In this document: piece after piece, positions 39,957 to 49,514 of the stretch
How the letters are laid out: each line of letters opens with the position of its first letter
Numbering within the stretch: position 1 is the stretch's first letter
Source: Xanthomonas vesicatoria ATCC 35937
Lineage (GTDB): Bacteria > Pseudomonadota > Gammaproteobacteria > Xanthomonadales > Xanthomonadaceae
Direction: 5' to 3'
Assembly (NCBI RefSeq): GCF_001908725.1
Contig: NZ_CP018725.1
Coordinates: 1,736,001 to 1,800,000, forward strand
DNA length: 64,000 nucleotides
The notes under the pieces: generated by a model
The model's input: only the letters and a program-made list of their open reading frames with translations
Databases searched by the model: none
What the model was told of the DNA's origin: nothing
Position numbers and translations under genes: made by a program

Positions 39957-41537
39957 TCAGTCGTGCCCCAGCGCGCCATCGACGCGTCGCCACAGCCCGA
40001 GCGGGTTGCCGTGTGCAACCGCAGCGGGCAGCAGTGCGGCCGGCAGATCCTGATAGCAAACCGGGCGCAGGAAGCGGTCGATCGCCAGCGTGCCGACCGA
40101 GGTGCTGCGGCTGTCGGAGGTGGCCGGGAACGGGCCGCCGTGCACCATCGCGTGGCAGACCTCCACGCCGGTGGGCCAGTCGTTGACCAGGATGCGGCCG
40201 GCCTTGCGCTCCAGTACCGGCAGCAATGCGGCCGCCAGCGCGATATCGCCGTCGTCCATGTGCAAGGTAGCGGTGAGCTGGCCTTCCAGGTGCTCGCTCA
40301 GCGCGCGCAGCTGATCGATGTCCTTGCAACGCACCAGCAGCGACGAAGCGCCGAACACTTCGGCCTGCGATGCTTCATCGGCCAGGAAGGCATCGGCGTC
40401 GGTGCCGAACAACGCCGCCGGGCAACGCCCTGCTTCCGGCGCGGCGCCGCGTGCCAACGTGGCGACCTGCGGATGCCCGGCCAGACGCTGCACGCCCTGC
40501 GCATAGGCTTTGCCAATGCCTGCAGTGAGCATGGCTGCCGGCGACACCGCCTGCAGCGCTTGTGTCGCCGACGCGATAAACGCATCCAGCGCCGGCGAAT
40601 CGATCGCCAGCAGCAGGCCGGGGTTGGTGCAGAACTGCCCGGCGCCCAAGGTGAGCGAACCCACGAATGCCTTCCCCAGATCCGATGCGCGTGCCTGCAG
40701 CGCCTGCGGCAGCAGATACACCGGATTGATCGCGCTCATCTCCGCATACACCGGAATCGGCTCGCGACGTGCGGCGGCAATCTTGACCAGGGCCATGCCG
40801 CCAGCGCGCGAGCCGGTGAACCCCACCGCCTTGATGCGCGCATCGGCCACCAGCTGCGCGCCGATCTCGATGCCGGCGTCGAACAGCAGCGAGAACACGC
40901 CTTCGGGCAGGCCGCACTGCGCCACCGCCGCCTGGATTGCACGGCCCACCAATTCCGACGTGCCCGGATGCGCGCTGTGCGCCTTGACCACCACCGTGCA
41001 GCCGGCCGCCAGTGCCGAGGCGGTATCGCCGCCGGCTACGGAGAACGCGAGCGGGAAATTGCTGGCACCGAACACCGCCACCGGCCCCAACGCGATATGC
41101 CGCTGACGCAGATCTGCACGCGGCAACGGCGTGCGCTGCGGCAGCGCCGGGTCGATGCGCGCCTCCAACCAGCTGCCTTCGCGCACCACGCTGGCGAACA
41201 GGCGCAGCTGGCCCACGGTACGTCCGCGCTCGCCTTCCAGGCGCGGGCGCGGTAAACCGCTTTCCTGCATGGCGCGTTCGATCAATGCATCGCCCAGCGC
41301 CAGGATCTGCTCGGCAATGGTCTCCAGAAAGGCGGCGCGCACTTCCAGCGAGGTGTCGCGATAGGAATCGAACGCCGCGTGCGCCAGCGCGCAGGCCTGA
41401 TCCAGATCCTGTGCGCTGGCCGAGGCGAACACCGGCTGCAGCGCTTCGCCGCTGGCCGCATCCAGCCCCTGAAACACCGCACCGGCGCCGGGCACGCTGC
41501 GCTGGCCGATCAACGATTCACCCTGGATGGCATGCAT
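39957..41537 (-). CDS. Alpha-ketoglutarate semialdehyde dehydrogenase (2,5-dioxovalerate dehydrogenase)
   Basis: A 526-residue aldehyde dehydrogenase of the KGSADH type III group, oxidising 2,5-dioxopentanoate to alpha-ketoglutarate with NADP+. Visible features are the cofactor stretch [38 protein letters not shown], catalytic Glu in [10 protein letters not shown], catalytic Cys in [12 protein letters not shown], and the C-terminal [21 protein letters not shown] region ([14 protein letters not shown]). It overlaps the kdgD stop by one base (TGATG at 41539-41535), indicating coupled translation. Its product joins the TCA cycle. Confidence 0.92.
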   Translation of the reverse strand: MHAIQGESLIGQRSVPGAGAVFQGLDAASGEALQPVFASASAQDLDQACALAHAAFDSYRDTSLEVRAAFLETIAEQILALGDALIERAMQESGLPRPRLEGERGRTVGQLRLFASVVREGSWLEARIDPALPQRTPLPRADLRQRHIALGPVAVFGASNFPLAFSVAGGDTASALAAGCTVVVKAHSAHPGTSELVGRAIQAAVAQCGLPEGVFSLLFDAGIEIGAQLVADARIKAVGFTGSRAGGMALVKIAAARREPIPVYAEMSAINPVYLLPQALQARASDLGKAFVGSLTLGAGQFCTNPGLLLAIDSPALDAFIASATQALQAVSPAAMLTAGIGKAYAQGVQRLAGHPQVATLARGAAPEAGRCPAALFGTDADAFLADEASQAEVFGASSLLVRCKDIDQLRALSEHLEGQLTATLHMDDGDIALAAALLPVLERKAGRILVNDWPTGVEVCHAMVHGGPFPATSDSRSTSVGTLAIDRFLRPVCYQDLPAALLPAAVAHGNPLGLWRRVDGALGHD

Positions 41538-42454
41538 CAGCGGCGTCCTCCGATCAATTGCTTGAGCTGGGCGAATTCGTCCTCGTTGAGGTCGGCCAAT
41601 GGCGTGCGTACCGGACCGGCCGGGCGGCCGACCGCGCGCATGCCGGCCTTGACGATCGACACCGCATACCCGGCGCGGCGATTGCGCAGCACGGTGTACG
41701 GCAGGACGAAGTCGTTGAGCTCGCGGTAGATGGTGGCGTGGTCGCGGGCGCGCACCGCCGCATAGAACGCCAGCGCCCACTCCGGCAGGAAATTGAAGAT
41801 GGCCGACGAGTAGGTGGTGACGCCCATTTCCAGATACGGCAGCGCGAAGGTTTCCGCGGTCGGCAGGCCGCCCACGTACAACAACCGGTCGCCCAGCCGT
41901 GCGTAGATGCGGGTCATGCGGTCCACATCGCCGATGCCATCCTTGTAGCCCACCAGGTTGGGGCAACGCTCGGCCACCCGCGCCAGCGTCACGTCGTCGA
42001 GCTTGGCGTTGGCGCGGCCGTAGACGATCACGCCCAGCTTGGTCGCCTTGCAGACGCGCTCGACATGGTCGGCCACGCCGTCGGCATCGCACTCGGTGAG
42101 GTACGGCGGAAACAGCAGGATGCCGTCGGCATCGTTGCGCTCGGCGGCTTGCGCCATCTCCATGGCGATGGCGGTGCCGTAGCCGGCCGGTGCGATGACC
42201 GGCATGCGGCCAGCGGTCTGGATCACCGCCGCGCGCACGGCGCGGTTCACTTCATCCAGCGTCAGCGAAAACAGCTCGCCAGTGCCGCCGGCAGCAAACA
42301 GGCCGGCGGCCGGATGCGAGGACAGCCAGTCCAGATTGTTGCGGTAGGCGGGTTCGTCGAAGGCGAAGTGGGCATCGAAATGGGTCACCGGAAACGACAA
42401 CAGCCCGGCGCCAAGCGCTTGGGCCATTTCGGACGGGGTGTATCTGCTGCTCAT
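41537..42454 (-). CDS. kdgD: 5-dehydro-4-deoxyglucarate dehydratase
   Basis: A 305-residue DHDPS-superfamily lyase that dehydrates and decarboxylates 5-keto-4-deoxyglucarate to alpha-ketoglutarate semialdehyde. The Schiff-base Lys is in [10 protein letters not shown], the active-site Tyr in GVIVYGRAN, and the substrate loop in [13 protein letters not shown]. With GudD and GarD upstream in the pathway and KGSADH downstream, all steps from glucarate or galactarate to alpha-ketoglutarate are encoded here. It is the first gene of the minus-strand operon, divergent from the LysR regulator. Confidence 0.94.
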   Translation of the reverse strand: MSSRYTPSEMAQALGAGLLSFPVTHFDAHFAFDEPAYRNNLDWLSSHPAAGLFAAGGTGELFSLTLDEVNRAVRAAVIQTAGRMPVIAPAGYGTAIAMEMAQAAERNDADGILLFPPYLTECDADGVADHVERVCKATKLGVIVYGRANAKLDDVTLARVAERCPNLVGYKDGIGDVDRMTRIYARLGDRLLYVGGLPTAETFALPYLEMGVTTYSSAIFNFLPEWALAFYAAVRARDHATIYRELNDFVLPYTVLRNRRAGYAVSIVKAGMRAVGRPAGPVRTPLADLNEDEFAQLKQLIGGRR

Positions 42455-42527
42455 CGGACAAACGCTCCTGGGCGGGGGATGCGGTTGATCCTAGAAACGC
42501 GGATCGTTGCTGGTCCAAACCAAAGGC

Positions 42528-42543
42528 CGTATCGTTTGATACG
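42528..42543. promoter_or_regulatory. Dyad in the kdgD/LysR divergent promoter region, candidate operator
   Basis: CGTATC-GTTT-GATACG is a perfect 6-bp inverted repeat, 74 bases upstream of kdgD and about 210 bases upstream of the LysR gene. LysR proteins bind T-N11-A dyads; here the spacing is T-N10-A, so it is near but not exact. Confidence 0.45.
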
Positions 42544-42751
42544 CAAGTTGAATCAATCGCGCCACAGATCGATGTAGTGCGCCGCAAATGGCTGCTTTGC
42601 AACGCTTTTTCGCCACTGCGTAATTATGGGTAGTGGCGTCCGCCAGCGTCGTTTTTCGCACAGCGCCGCCTATTCATTCGCGCTGGCCGCAGCGGGATGT
42701 TGCGGGTGCAGCATCCAATTCATCTGTTTTGTCATGCGAGGCCCGCTCACC

Positions 42752-43621
42752 ATGTTCGATCTGCAGCAACTGCGTTGCTTTGTCGCCGTCGCCGACGAAC
42801 TGCATTTCCGTCGCGCCGCCGAGCGCCTGAACATGACGCAGCCGCCGCTCAGCCGGCAGATCCAGCTGCTGGAGCACAGCGTCGGCACCACGTTGTTGGA
42901 GCGCAACAGCCGGCATGTGCGGCTGACCCAGGCCGGGCGCAGCCTGCTGGCCGAAGCACGCGCGATCCTGCGCATGGCCGAGAACGCCGGCCTGCGCGCA
43001 CGCCGCATCGGCACCGGCGATGCCGGCAGCGTGTCGGTGGGGTTCACCGCCGGCGCCAGTTACCGCTTCCTGCCCGAAGCGATTGCCCGGTGGCGCAGGC
43101 AAGCGCCAGATGTGGATCTGCAACTCAAGGAGATGGTCAGCCTGGCGCAACTGGATGCGCTGGACGCAGGCCGGCTGGATATCGGCCTGCTGCGCCCGCC
43201 GATCCAGCGCCAGGGCCTGCACAGCCGCTGCGTGGCGCGCGAACCGTTGATCGCCGCCTTGCCGGAAGACGCGCCGCTGGCGCAACACGAGAGCCTGCGC
43301 CTGCAGGATTTCCACGGGCAGCCGCTGGTCAATTACGCCCCGGATGAGGCGCGCTATTTCTACGATCTGCTGGCGCAGTTGTTCGGCAGCCGCGGCATCG
43401 CGCCGCGTTCGGTGCAATACGTCAGCCAGATCCACTCGGTACTGGCGCTGGTGCGCGGCGGCATGGGCATGGCACTGGTGCCCGAAGGTGCGAGCGGCCT
43501 GCGCTACGCCGGCATCGTGTATCTGCCGCTGCGCGATGAGACGCCGGCCACGCCGGTGGAACTGCATCTGGTGTGGAAGCAGGACAACGACAATCCGGCG
43601 CTGCGCCGCTTGATCGCCTGA
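42752..43621 (+). CDS. LysR family transcriptional regulator of the aldarate operon
   Basis: A 289-residue LysR protein: HTH in FDLQQLRCFVAVADELHFRRAAERL and NMTQPPLSRQIQLLEHSVG, linker, then the effector domain from about residue 90 (GSVSVGFTAGASYRFLPEAI). It is of the BenM/CatM/CbbR-like group that starts with LRCFVAVAEELHF. Divergent from kdgD with the dyad above between them, so it probably activates the aldarate genes with an aldarate or keto-acid inducer. The ATG at 42752 gives the standard N terminus. Confidence 0.87.
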   Translation: MFDLQQLRCFVAVADELHFRRAAERLNMTQPPLSRQIQLLEHSVGTTLLERNSRHVRLTQAGRSLLAEARAILRMAENAGLRARRIGTGDAGSVSVGFTAGASYRFLPEAIARWRRQAPDVDLQLKEMVSLAQLDALDAGRLDIGLLRPPIQRQGLHSRCVAREPLIAALPEDAPLAQHESLRLQDFHGQPLVNYAPDEARYFYDLLAQLFGSRGIAPRSVQYVSQIHSVLALVRGGMGMALVPEGASGLRYAGIVYLPLRDETPATPVELHLVWKQDNDNPALRRLIA

Positions 43622-43692
43622 GCCGGGCAACGCGCTTGGGCTGCCACATCCTCACCGCAGCGCGCCCAGTGACCGACTGACGCCCAGGTCTT

Positions 43693-43829
43693 GAGCAGCT
43701 GGCAAAACGCGGGCTCGCCGCCAGACGGCGCGGCGGGTGCTCGGTGCGGCATGAACCACTCGTAGACTGCGGCTCTTCCGCGCCGCCTACCCCACCTGCC
43801 GACTGCTCGCCAGGTCTTGTTAGCCGCCC
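43693..43829 (-). repeat. MITE-like repeat with imperfect terminal inverted repeats, copy 2
   Basis: Ends are GAGCAGCTGGCAAAA at 43693-43707 and, on the minus strand from 43829, GGGCGGCTAACAAG. It is homologous to 2251-2390 over its whole length and, like that copy, begins directly next to a TAA stop codon (that of spoT, 43832-43830), reading away from the gene. It lies between the aldarate block and spoT. Confidence 0.7.
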
Positions 43830-46001
43830 TTACTGCCGCCCCACGCTCTGCACCACGTGCAGGCGCCGCAGCCGGCGCATCACTTCAGCCAGATGGCGGC
43901 GGTCGCGGACCTGGATGTTGAAGCGCAGCACGGCCGCATTGAAATCGCGGTCCAGGTAGTCCACACGTTCGATGTTGGACTTGCTTTGCGCGATCGCCGC
44001 GGCCAACTGCGCCAGCACGCCGGTACGGTTTTCCACTTCCACCACCAGCGCGGTGTCGTAATCGCCGGTGACGTTGGAGTCCCAATCGATCGGCACCCAG
44101 CGCTCGGGCGATTTGCGCAGCTCGGCCAGGTTAGGGCAATCCAGACGGTGCACCACGATGCCCTTGCCGGCGGTGTGATAGCCCATGATTTCGTCACCGG
44201 GAATCGGCTGACAACAGTTGGCGAAACTGATCACGCCGCGCTCGCTGCCGTCGATCAGGATCTTTTCGTGCGAGTGCTTGGAGTGCCCGCCACCGCGCAG
44301 TTCCGCGTACGCCATCAAGGCCTGTGCGGCCTGGGTGGGCATCCAGTTGCCCAGCGCCACATCGGCCAGCAGCGCTTCCAGGCGTGGGTAACGGTGTTCG
44401 TTGAGGAAGGCGTCCAGCCGGCCCTTGGGCAGGCGTTCGAGCGAGCTGTCCATTGCTTCCAGCGCGCGGTCGAGCATGCGATGGCCGAGCTGTACGGCGT
44501 CTTCGTGTTCGAGCTGCTTGAGCTGGTGGCGGATCGCGGTGCGCGCCTTGCTGCTGACCACGAACTCCAGCCACTGCGGCTTGGGCGTGGCCGAACGCGC
44601 GGTGATGATCTCCACCGCCTGCCCGCTGACCAGCTTGGTGCGCAGGGGCACCAACTTCTTGTCCACGCGCGAGGCAACCGCGCGGTTGCCGACATCGGTA
44701 TGCACCGCATAGGCAAAGTCCAGCGCGGTGGAATTTCGCGGCAGCGCCAGGATCTTGCCCTTGGGCGTAAACAGGTAGACCTCGTCCGGGAACAGATCCA
44801 CCTTGACGTTGTCCAGAAACTCCAGCGACGAACCGGCGGCGCGCTGCGAGTCGATCAGCTCCACGATCCAGTCGTGCGCGCGGCTCTGCGCGCTGTTGGG
44901 CGAGGCCGAGCCCACCTTGTAGGTCCAGTGCGCGGCCACGCCGCGTTCGGCAATCAGGTCCATCTCTTCGGTACGGATCTGCACCTCGATCGGCGAGCCG
45001 TACGGTCCGAATAGCACCGTATGCAAGGATTGATATCCGTTGGCCTTGGGGATCGCAATGAAATCTCGGAAGCGCCCATCCAGCGGCTTGAAGGTGGCAT
45101 GCACCGCGCCGAGGGCGTGATAGCAATCGGCCACCGTGCGCACCACCAGGCGAAAGCCGAACACGTCCATCACCTGGTCGAAGGACTTGTTCTCTTCATG
45201 CATCTTGGAATAGATGCTCCACGGCGTCTTGATGCGGCTGACCAGGCGGTGCTCCAGCCCTTCCTTGGCCAGCCGCTGCGACAGCTGTACCTCCACCTGC
45301 GCCATCGATTCGCGCCGCACCACCGGCTGGCTGCGGATATGTTTTTCGATGATGGCGTGACGCCATGGATACAGCGCGCGGAAGCCCAGGTTTTGCAGTT
45401 CGGACTTGATCAGGCTCATGCCTAACCGCTGCGCGATGGGCGCATAGATCTCCAGCGTTTCTCGCGCAATGCGGCCGCGCGCTTCGGTGCTCTGCGCGCC
45501 CAGCGTGCGCATGTTGTGCAGGCGGTCGGCCAGCTTGATCATGATCACGCGCAGGTCGCGCGACATCGCCAGCAGCATTTTGCGGAAGCTTTCTGCTGCC
45601 GCTTCCTGGCGGTCGCGGAACTTGAGCTTGTCCAGCTTGGTGACGCCATCGACCAGCTCGGCCACCGCCTCGCCGAATTCCGCCGCCAGTTCTTCGCGCG
45701 TCAGCGGGGTATCTTCGATGGTGTCGTGCAGGATCGCGGCAATCAGCGATTCCATGTCCAGGCCCAGCTCGGCGAGGACGCCGGCCACGGCCACCGGATG
45801 GGTGATGTAAGGCTCGCCCGACTTGCGGGTCTGGCCGGCGTGCGCCGTGGCGCCGACTTCCCAGGCACGGCGCAGGATCGGCAGCTGCTCCTTGGGAAGG
45901 TAGCTGGCCGCGCGTTCGAGGTGCAGGACGTATTCGGGGATGGCCGGGTCGGAAGACGGGGACGTCGCCACGGTCGCCTGGGCAGTGGGGCCTGGGTTCA
46001 T
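43830..46001 (-). CDS. spoT: Bifunctional (p)ppGpp synthetase/hydrolase SpoT
   Basis: A 723-residue RSH protein. The HD hydrolase domain has YITHPVAVAGVLAEL and AAILHDTIEDTPLT; the synthetase domain has RFRDFIAIPKANGYQSLHT and PIEVQIRTEEMDLIAERGVAAHW; then TGS (YLFTPKGKILALPRNSTALD), a helical region and a C-terminal ACT domain (VVEVENRTGVLAQLAAAIAQ). All domains and lengths are standard, so both synthesis and breakdown of the alarmone are possible. In related bacteria spoT stands in a gmk-rpoZ-spoT-recG neighbourhood; here it is separated from rpoZ by the polyol block and from ridA-recG by the aldarate block. Confidence 0.95.
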   Translation of the reverse strand: MNPGPTAQATVATSPSSDPAIPEYVLHLERAASYLPKEQLPILRRAWEVGATAHAGQTRKSGEPYITHPVAVAGVLAELGLDMESLIAAILHDTIEDTPLTREELAAEFGEAVAELVDGVTKLDKLKFRDRQEAAAESFRKMLLAMSRDLRVIMIKLADRLHNMRTLGAQSTEARGRIARETLEIYAPIAQRLGMSLIKSELQNLGFRALYPWRHAIIEKHIRSQPVVRRESMAQVEVQLSQRLAKEGLEHRLVSRIKTPWSIYSKMHEENKSFDQVMDVFGFRLVVRTVADCYHALGAVHATFKPLDGRFRDFIAIPKANGYQSLHTVLFGPYGSPIEVQIRTEEMDLIAERGVAAHWTYKVGSASPNSAQSRAHDWIVELIDSQRAAGSSLEFLDNVKVDLFPDEVYLFTPKGKILALPRNSTALDFAYAVHTDVGNRAVASRVDKKLVPLRTKLVSGQAVEIITARSATPKPQWLEFVVSSKARTAIRHQLKQLEHEDAVQLGHRMLDRALEAMDSSLERLPKGRLDAFLNEHRYPRLEALLADVALGNWMPTQAAQALMAYAELRGGGHSKHSHEKILIDGSERGVISFANCCQPIPGDEIMGYHTAGKGIVVHRLDCPNLAELRKSPERWVPIDWDSNVTGDYDTALVVEVENRTGVLAQLAAAIAQSKSNIERVDYLDRDFNAAVLRFNIQVRDRRHLAEVMRRLRRLHVVQSVGRQ

Positions 46002-46200
46002 GCGCGAAGACTATGCCAGTGGCCGGTTTGCGGCAACGCGGCATGCATGCCGGACGCGTCGGCGGCCGGCGATCGGACACTGCGCGACCGCCGCATGCCG
46101 GCTGCAGCGGCCGCGTGCGCACCCGTCGCAACTTTGCCCAGCACGGCGGCATTTGCCCGAATTGCTACACTCGGTTCCGGATCGCTCCAGGGACCTCACC

Positions 46201-46941
46201 ATGCACGCTCCGCCCGACCTGCTGATCTTCGACTGCGACGGTGTGCTGGTCGACAGCGAGCCGTTGGCATGTGCAGTCCTGGCCCAGGCGCTGCAGCAAC
46301 ACGGCGTGGACATCGATATCGACGGCGTCCAGCAGCACTTCCTCGGGCGCAGCCTGGGCAGTGTGCGCGCGCATGTGCAGACGCTGGGGCGCACGTTGCC
46401 GGATACCTTCGAACGCGACCTCACTGCTGCCTTGCTGGCACGCTTCGGCGCGGAACTGCAGCCGATGCCGGGCGTGGCCGCGCTGCTGGACGCAGTGCCG
46501 ACACCACGCTGCGTTGCGTCGTCCAGCCATCTGGAACGGGTGCGCCTGTGCCTGCAGGTCACCGGCCTGGCGGGTCATTTCGGCGCCCACCTCTACACCG
46601 CCGAGCTGGTCGCCCGCGGCAAGCCTGCGCCGGACCTGTTCTTGCTCGCCGCCGCACGCATGCACGCGGCACCTGCATCCTGCCTGGTGATCGAAGACAG
46701 CCCCAGCGGCGTGCAGGCCGCCTGCGCGGCCGGGATGCAGGTCTGGGGATTCACCGGCGGCGGCCATCACCGCGCAACTGCGGCGGCCGCCACACTGCTT
46801 GCAGCCGCAGGCGCATCGCAGGTGTTTGCAGACATGCCGGCCGTGGCCGCCGCACTGGGCGCCATCGGCACCAAGCGCCTGGGCACTACGTTAGGCTCAG
46901 ACTTCCACGCAGACAGATGTGACGATGGCCAACCCCGATAA
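46201..46941 (+). CDS. HAD family hydrolase (phosphoglycolate/sugar-phosphate phosphatase type)
   Basis: A 246-residue subclass I HAD phosphatase: nucleophile motif LLIFDCDGVLVDSEP, motif II in CVASSSHLERVR, Lys in ARGKPAPDLFLLAA and the acidic motif IEDSPSGVQAACAAGM. Such enzymes act on small sugar phosphates. The ATG at 46201 starts the first motif properly. The last 17 bases overlap the following regulator gene, and the gene heads the polyol block on the plus strand, divergent from spoT; HAD genes accompany sorbitol/mannitol transport loci in rhizobia, where they are thought to recycle dead-end phosphates. Confidence 0.87.
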   Translation: MHAPPDLLIFDCDGVLVDSEPLACAVLAQALQQHGVDIDIDGVQQHFLGRSLGSVRAHVQTLGRTLPDTFERDLTAALLARFGAELQPMPGVAALLDAVPTPRCVASSSHLERVRLCLQVTGLAGHFGAHLYTAELVARGKPAPDLFLLAAARMHAAPASCLVIEDSPSGVQAACAAGMQVWGFTGGGHHRATAAAATLLAAAGASQVFADMPAVAAALGAIGTKRLGTTLGSDFHADRCDDGQPR

Positions 46942-47878
46942 CGACACCAGCCGACTCGATGCCGCAGCCAGAGCGGGCTGGCTGTACTACATCGCCGGCA
47001 ACACCCAGGACGAGATCGCACGCAAGCTCAAAGTCTCGCGCGCCACCGCGCAACGCCTGGTGTCGTTGTGCCTGAGCCAGCGGTTGATCACCTTCCGGCT
47101 GGAACATCCGATCGCCGCCTGCATGGATCTGGCCGCGCAGCTGCAGGACCGTTTCGGCATGCGCTATTGCGAGGTCGCGCCCACCGATCCGGCCGACCCG
47201 CACTTGGTCACCGGTGTCGCCGAACGCGCCGCGGCGCTGCTGGAATCCACCCTGCGCAGCGACACCCCGAGCATCATCGGCATCGGTACCGGTCGCGCCA
47301 TGCGCGCGGCGGTGGAGCGCATTCCCGCGATGCAGACGCGCAATCATCAGCTGGTGTCGCTGGTGGGCAATATTTCCCCGGACGGCTCGGCCAGCCCGTT
47401 CGATGCAGTGGCCCGCCTGGCCGACCTGACCGGCGCGCAGCACTACCCGATGCCGCTGCCGGTGTTTCTGTCCTCGCAGGAAGAACGCGAAACGCTGCTC
47501 GGGATCGAAGCGGTGCGCCGGGTGCGTGCGATCGCGGCGAAGGCCGATCTGCGTCTGGTCGGTGTCGGCCAACTCGATCAGACCGCGCCCCTGCATGTGG
47601 ATGGTTTCATCAGCCGCACCGAACTGCTGGACCTGATCCGGCTGGGCGCGGTGGGCGAAGTGATCGGCTGGGCGCTCACCGCGGCCGGCGACATCATCGA
47701 TGCAGGCACCAACCTGCGTTTGACCAGCGTGCCGCACCCGGTGCCGGCAACCAGCCTGTCGATCGGCGTGGCCGTGGGCAACGCCAAGGTGGGCCCGATC
47801 AAGGCCGCGCTGAAGGGCCGCATCCTCAACGGCCTCATCACCGACGAGCACACCGCCAAGGCCTTGCTCGCCAGCTGA
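46925..47878 (+). CDS. Sugar-binding transcriptional regulator (SorC/DeoR-like)
   Basis: A 317-residue SorC-family regulator. The HTH (AGWLYYIAGNTQDEIARKLKVSRATAQRLVSL) is followed by the sugar-isomerase-like effector domain (GIGTGRAMRAAVERIP, VSLVGNISPDGSASPFDAVARLA). Such proteins respond to a phosphorylated or free sugar or polyol and often repress the neighbouring uptake operon. The start given is the ATG at 46925; a GTG two codons before is possible. It overlaps the HAD gene by 17 bases and is followed after 184 bp by the binding-protein gene, so the latter gap probably carries the operator. Confidence 0.88.
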   Translation: MANPDNDTSRLDAAARAGWLYYIAGNTQDEIARKLKVSRATAQRLVSLCLSQRLITFRLEHPIAACMDLAAQLQDRFGMRYCEVAPTDPADPHLVTGVAERAAALLESTLRSDTPSIIGIGTGRAMRAAVERIPAMQTRNHQLVSLVGNISPDGSASPFDAVARLADLTGAQHYPMPLPVFLSSQEERETLLGIEAVRRVRAIAAKADLRLVGVGQLDQTAPLHVDGFISRTELLDLIRLGAVGEVIGWALTAAGDIIDAGTNLRLTSVPHPVPATSLSIGVAVGNAKVGPIKAALKGRILNGLITDEHTAKALLAS

Positions 47879-48062
47879 GCGGCGCCATCGCAGCGGGCTC
47901 GATCGCTGTTCATTGCTGAAATTTCCCGATCTAAGCGGGCACTTGCGCGTGCGCTGCGATGCTGCGCTGCGGGATCGAAAGTGCTTTACAGCGTAGCGAT
48001 GTCGTGGGCATATGCGCACCACACGGGCATTTGCTCAACCAACCTCAAGCTGAGGCATCGGT

Positions 48063-49406
48063 ATGAACACTTCGATCAAGACCCTGATCTGCGCGGCACT
48101 GAGTGCCACACTGGCGGCATGCGGCAACGGCGCGAGCAACAGCGGCGCCGCGTCCAAGCCAGACACCCTGGTGATCGCGACGGTCAACAACGGCGACATG
48201 ATCCGCATGCAGAAGCTGACCTCGGATTTCACCGCCACCCATCCGCAGATCAAGCTCGAATGGGTCACGCTGGAAGAAAACGTGCTGCGCCAGCGCGTCA
48301 CCACCGACATCGCCACCAAGGGCGGTCAGTTCGATGTGTTGACCATCGGCACCTACGAGGTGCCGATCTGGGCCGAGCGCGGTTGGCTCAAGCCACTCAC
48401 CTTCGATGCGGCCTATCAGGTGGACGATCTGATCCCGCAGATCCGCGATGCGGTCAGTCACAAGGGGCAGCTGTATGCCGCGCCGTTCTACGCCGAAGGC
48501 TCGATGCTGATGTACCGCACCGACCTGCTGCAGAAGGCCGGCCTGAGCATGCCGGCGCAGCCGTCGTGGAGCTTCGTGGCCGAGGCCGCCCGCAAGATGA
48601 CCGACAAGCAAGCCGGCATCTACGGCATCTGCCTGCGCGGCAAGGCCGGCTGGGGCGAGAACATGGCCCTGATCAGTGCGATGGGCAATGCCTTCGGTGC
48701 ACGCTGGTTCGACGAACAATGGAAACCGCAGTTCGACCAGCCGGAGTGGAAAGCCGCACTGCAGACCTATGTGGATGTCATGAAACAGGCCGGCCCGCCG
48801 GGCGCCGCGTCCAACGGCTTCAACGAGAACCTTGCGCTGTTCACCGCGGGCAAGTGCGCGATGTGGGTCGACGCCACGGTGGCCGCCTCGTTCATCAGCA
48901 ATCCGAGCGAATCCAAGGTGTCGGACAAGGTCGGCTTTGCCGCCGCGCCGGATGCGGGCAAGGGCAAGACCACCGGCTGGCTATGGGCCTGGAATCTGGC
49001 CATCCCGGCCAGCTCCAAGAAGGCCGACAAGGCGCAGGCCTTCATCGCCTGGGCCACCAGCAAGCACTACACCGAGCTGGTGGCGGGCAAGGAAGGCTGG
49101 GGCAATGTGCCGCCGGGGACGCGCCAGTCGCTGTACACCACGGCCGAGTATCTCAAGGCCGCACCCTTCGCCAAGCAGACGCTGGCGGCCATCCAGGGCG
49201 CCGACACGCATCACCCCACGGTCAAGCCGGTGCCATATGTCGGCGTGCAGTACGCGGCCATCCCCGAGTTCCAGTCGATCGGCACCACCGTCGGCCAGCA
49301 GTTTTCTGCGGCGCTCACCGGCTCGATCAGCGTGGATGAGGCATTGAAGAACGCGCAGGCCGCCACCGAGCGCGAGATGCAGCGGGCCGGCTACCCCAAA
49401 CAGTAA
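48063..49406 (+). CDS. ABC transporter sugar/polyol-binding lipoprotein
   Basis: A 447-residue solute-binding protein of the CUT1 group, close in type to SmoE/MtlE of sorbitol/mannitol transport. The signal ends in a lipobox (ATLAACGN) so it is likely lipid-anchored in the periplasm. Recognised regions are VTLEENVLRQRVTTDIATKG, DVLTIGTYEVPIWAERGWL, FYAEGSMLMYRTDLL and TTGWLWAWNLAIPASSK. GAGG precedes the ATG. It is followed by an OprB porin and the permeases, which make up one uptake system for a polyol or sugar. Confidence 0.92.
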   Translation: MNTSIKTLICAALSATLAACGNGASNSGAASKPDTLVIATVNNGDMIRMQKLTSDFTATHPQIKLEWVTLEENVLRQRVTTDIATKGGQFDVLTIGTYEVPIWAERGWLKPLTFDAAYQVDDLIPQIRDAVSHKGQLYAAPFYAEGSMLMYRTDLLQKAGLSMPAQPSWSFVAEAARKMTDKQAGIYGICLRGKAGWGENMALISAMGNAFGARWFDEQWKPQFDQPEWKAALQTYVDVMKQAGPPGAASNGFNENLALFTAGKCAMWVDATVAASFISNPSESKVSDKVGFAAAPDAGKGKTTGWLWAWNLAIPASSKKADKAQAFIAWATSKHYTELVAGKEGWGNVPPGTRQSLYTTAEYLKAAPFAKQTLAAIQGADTHHPTVKPVPYVGVQYAAIPEFQSIGTTVGQQFSAALTGSISVDEALKNAQAATEREMQRAGYPKQ

Positions 49407-49514
49407 CTGCAGGGCGCGACCTGCAGGTCCGCCGGGCCGGGCGCCCTGCCCGGCCCGCCCTGGCCACAGACATGCTCCGGCGTCACGGCGCCGCACTCCA
49501 CCACGAGGCAATCG

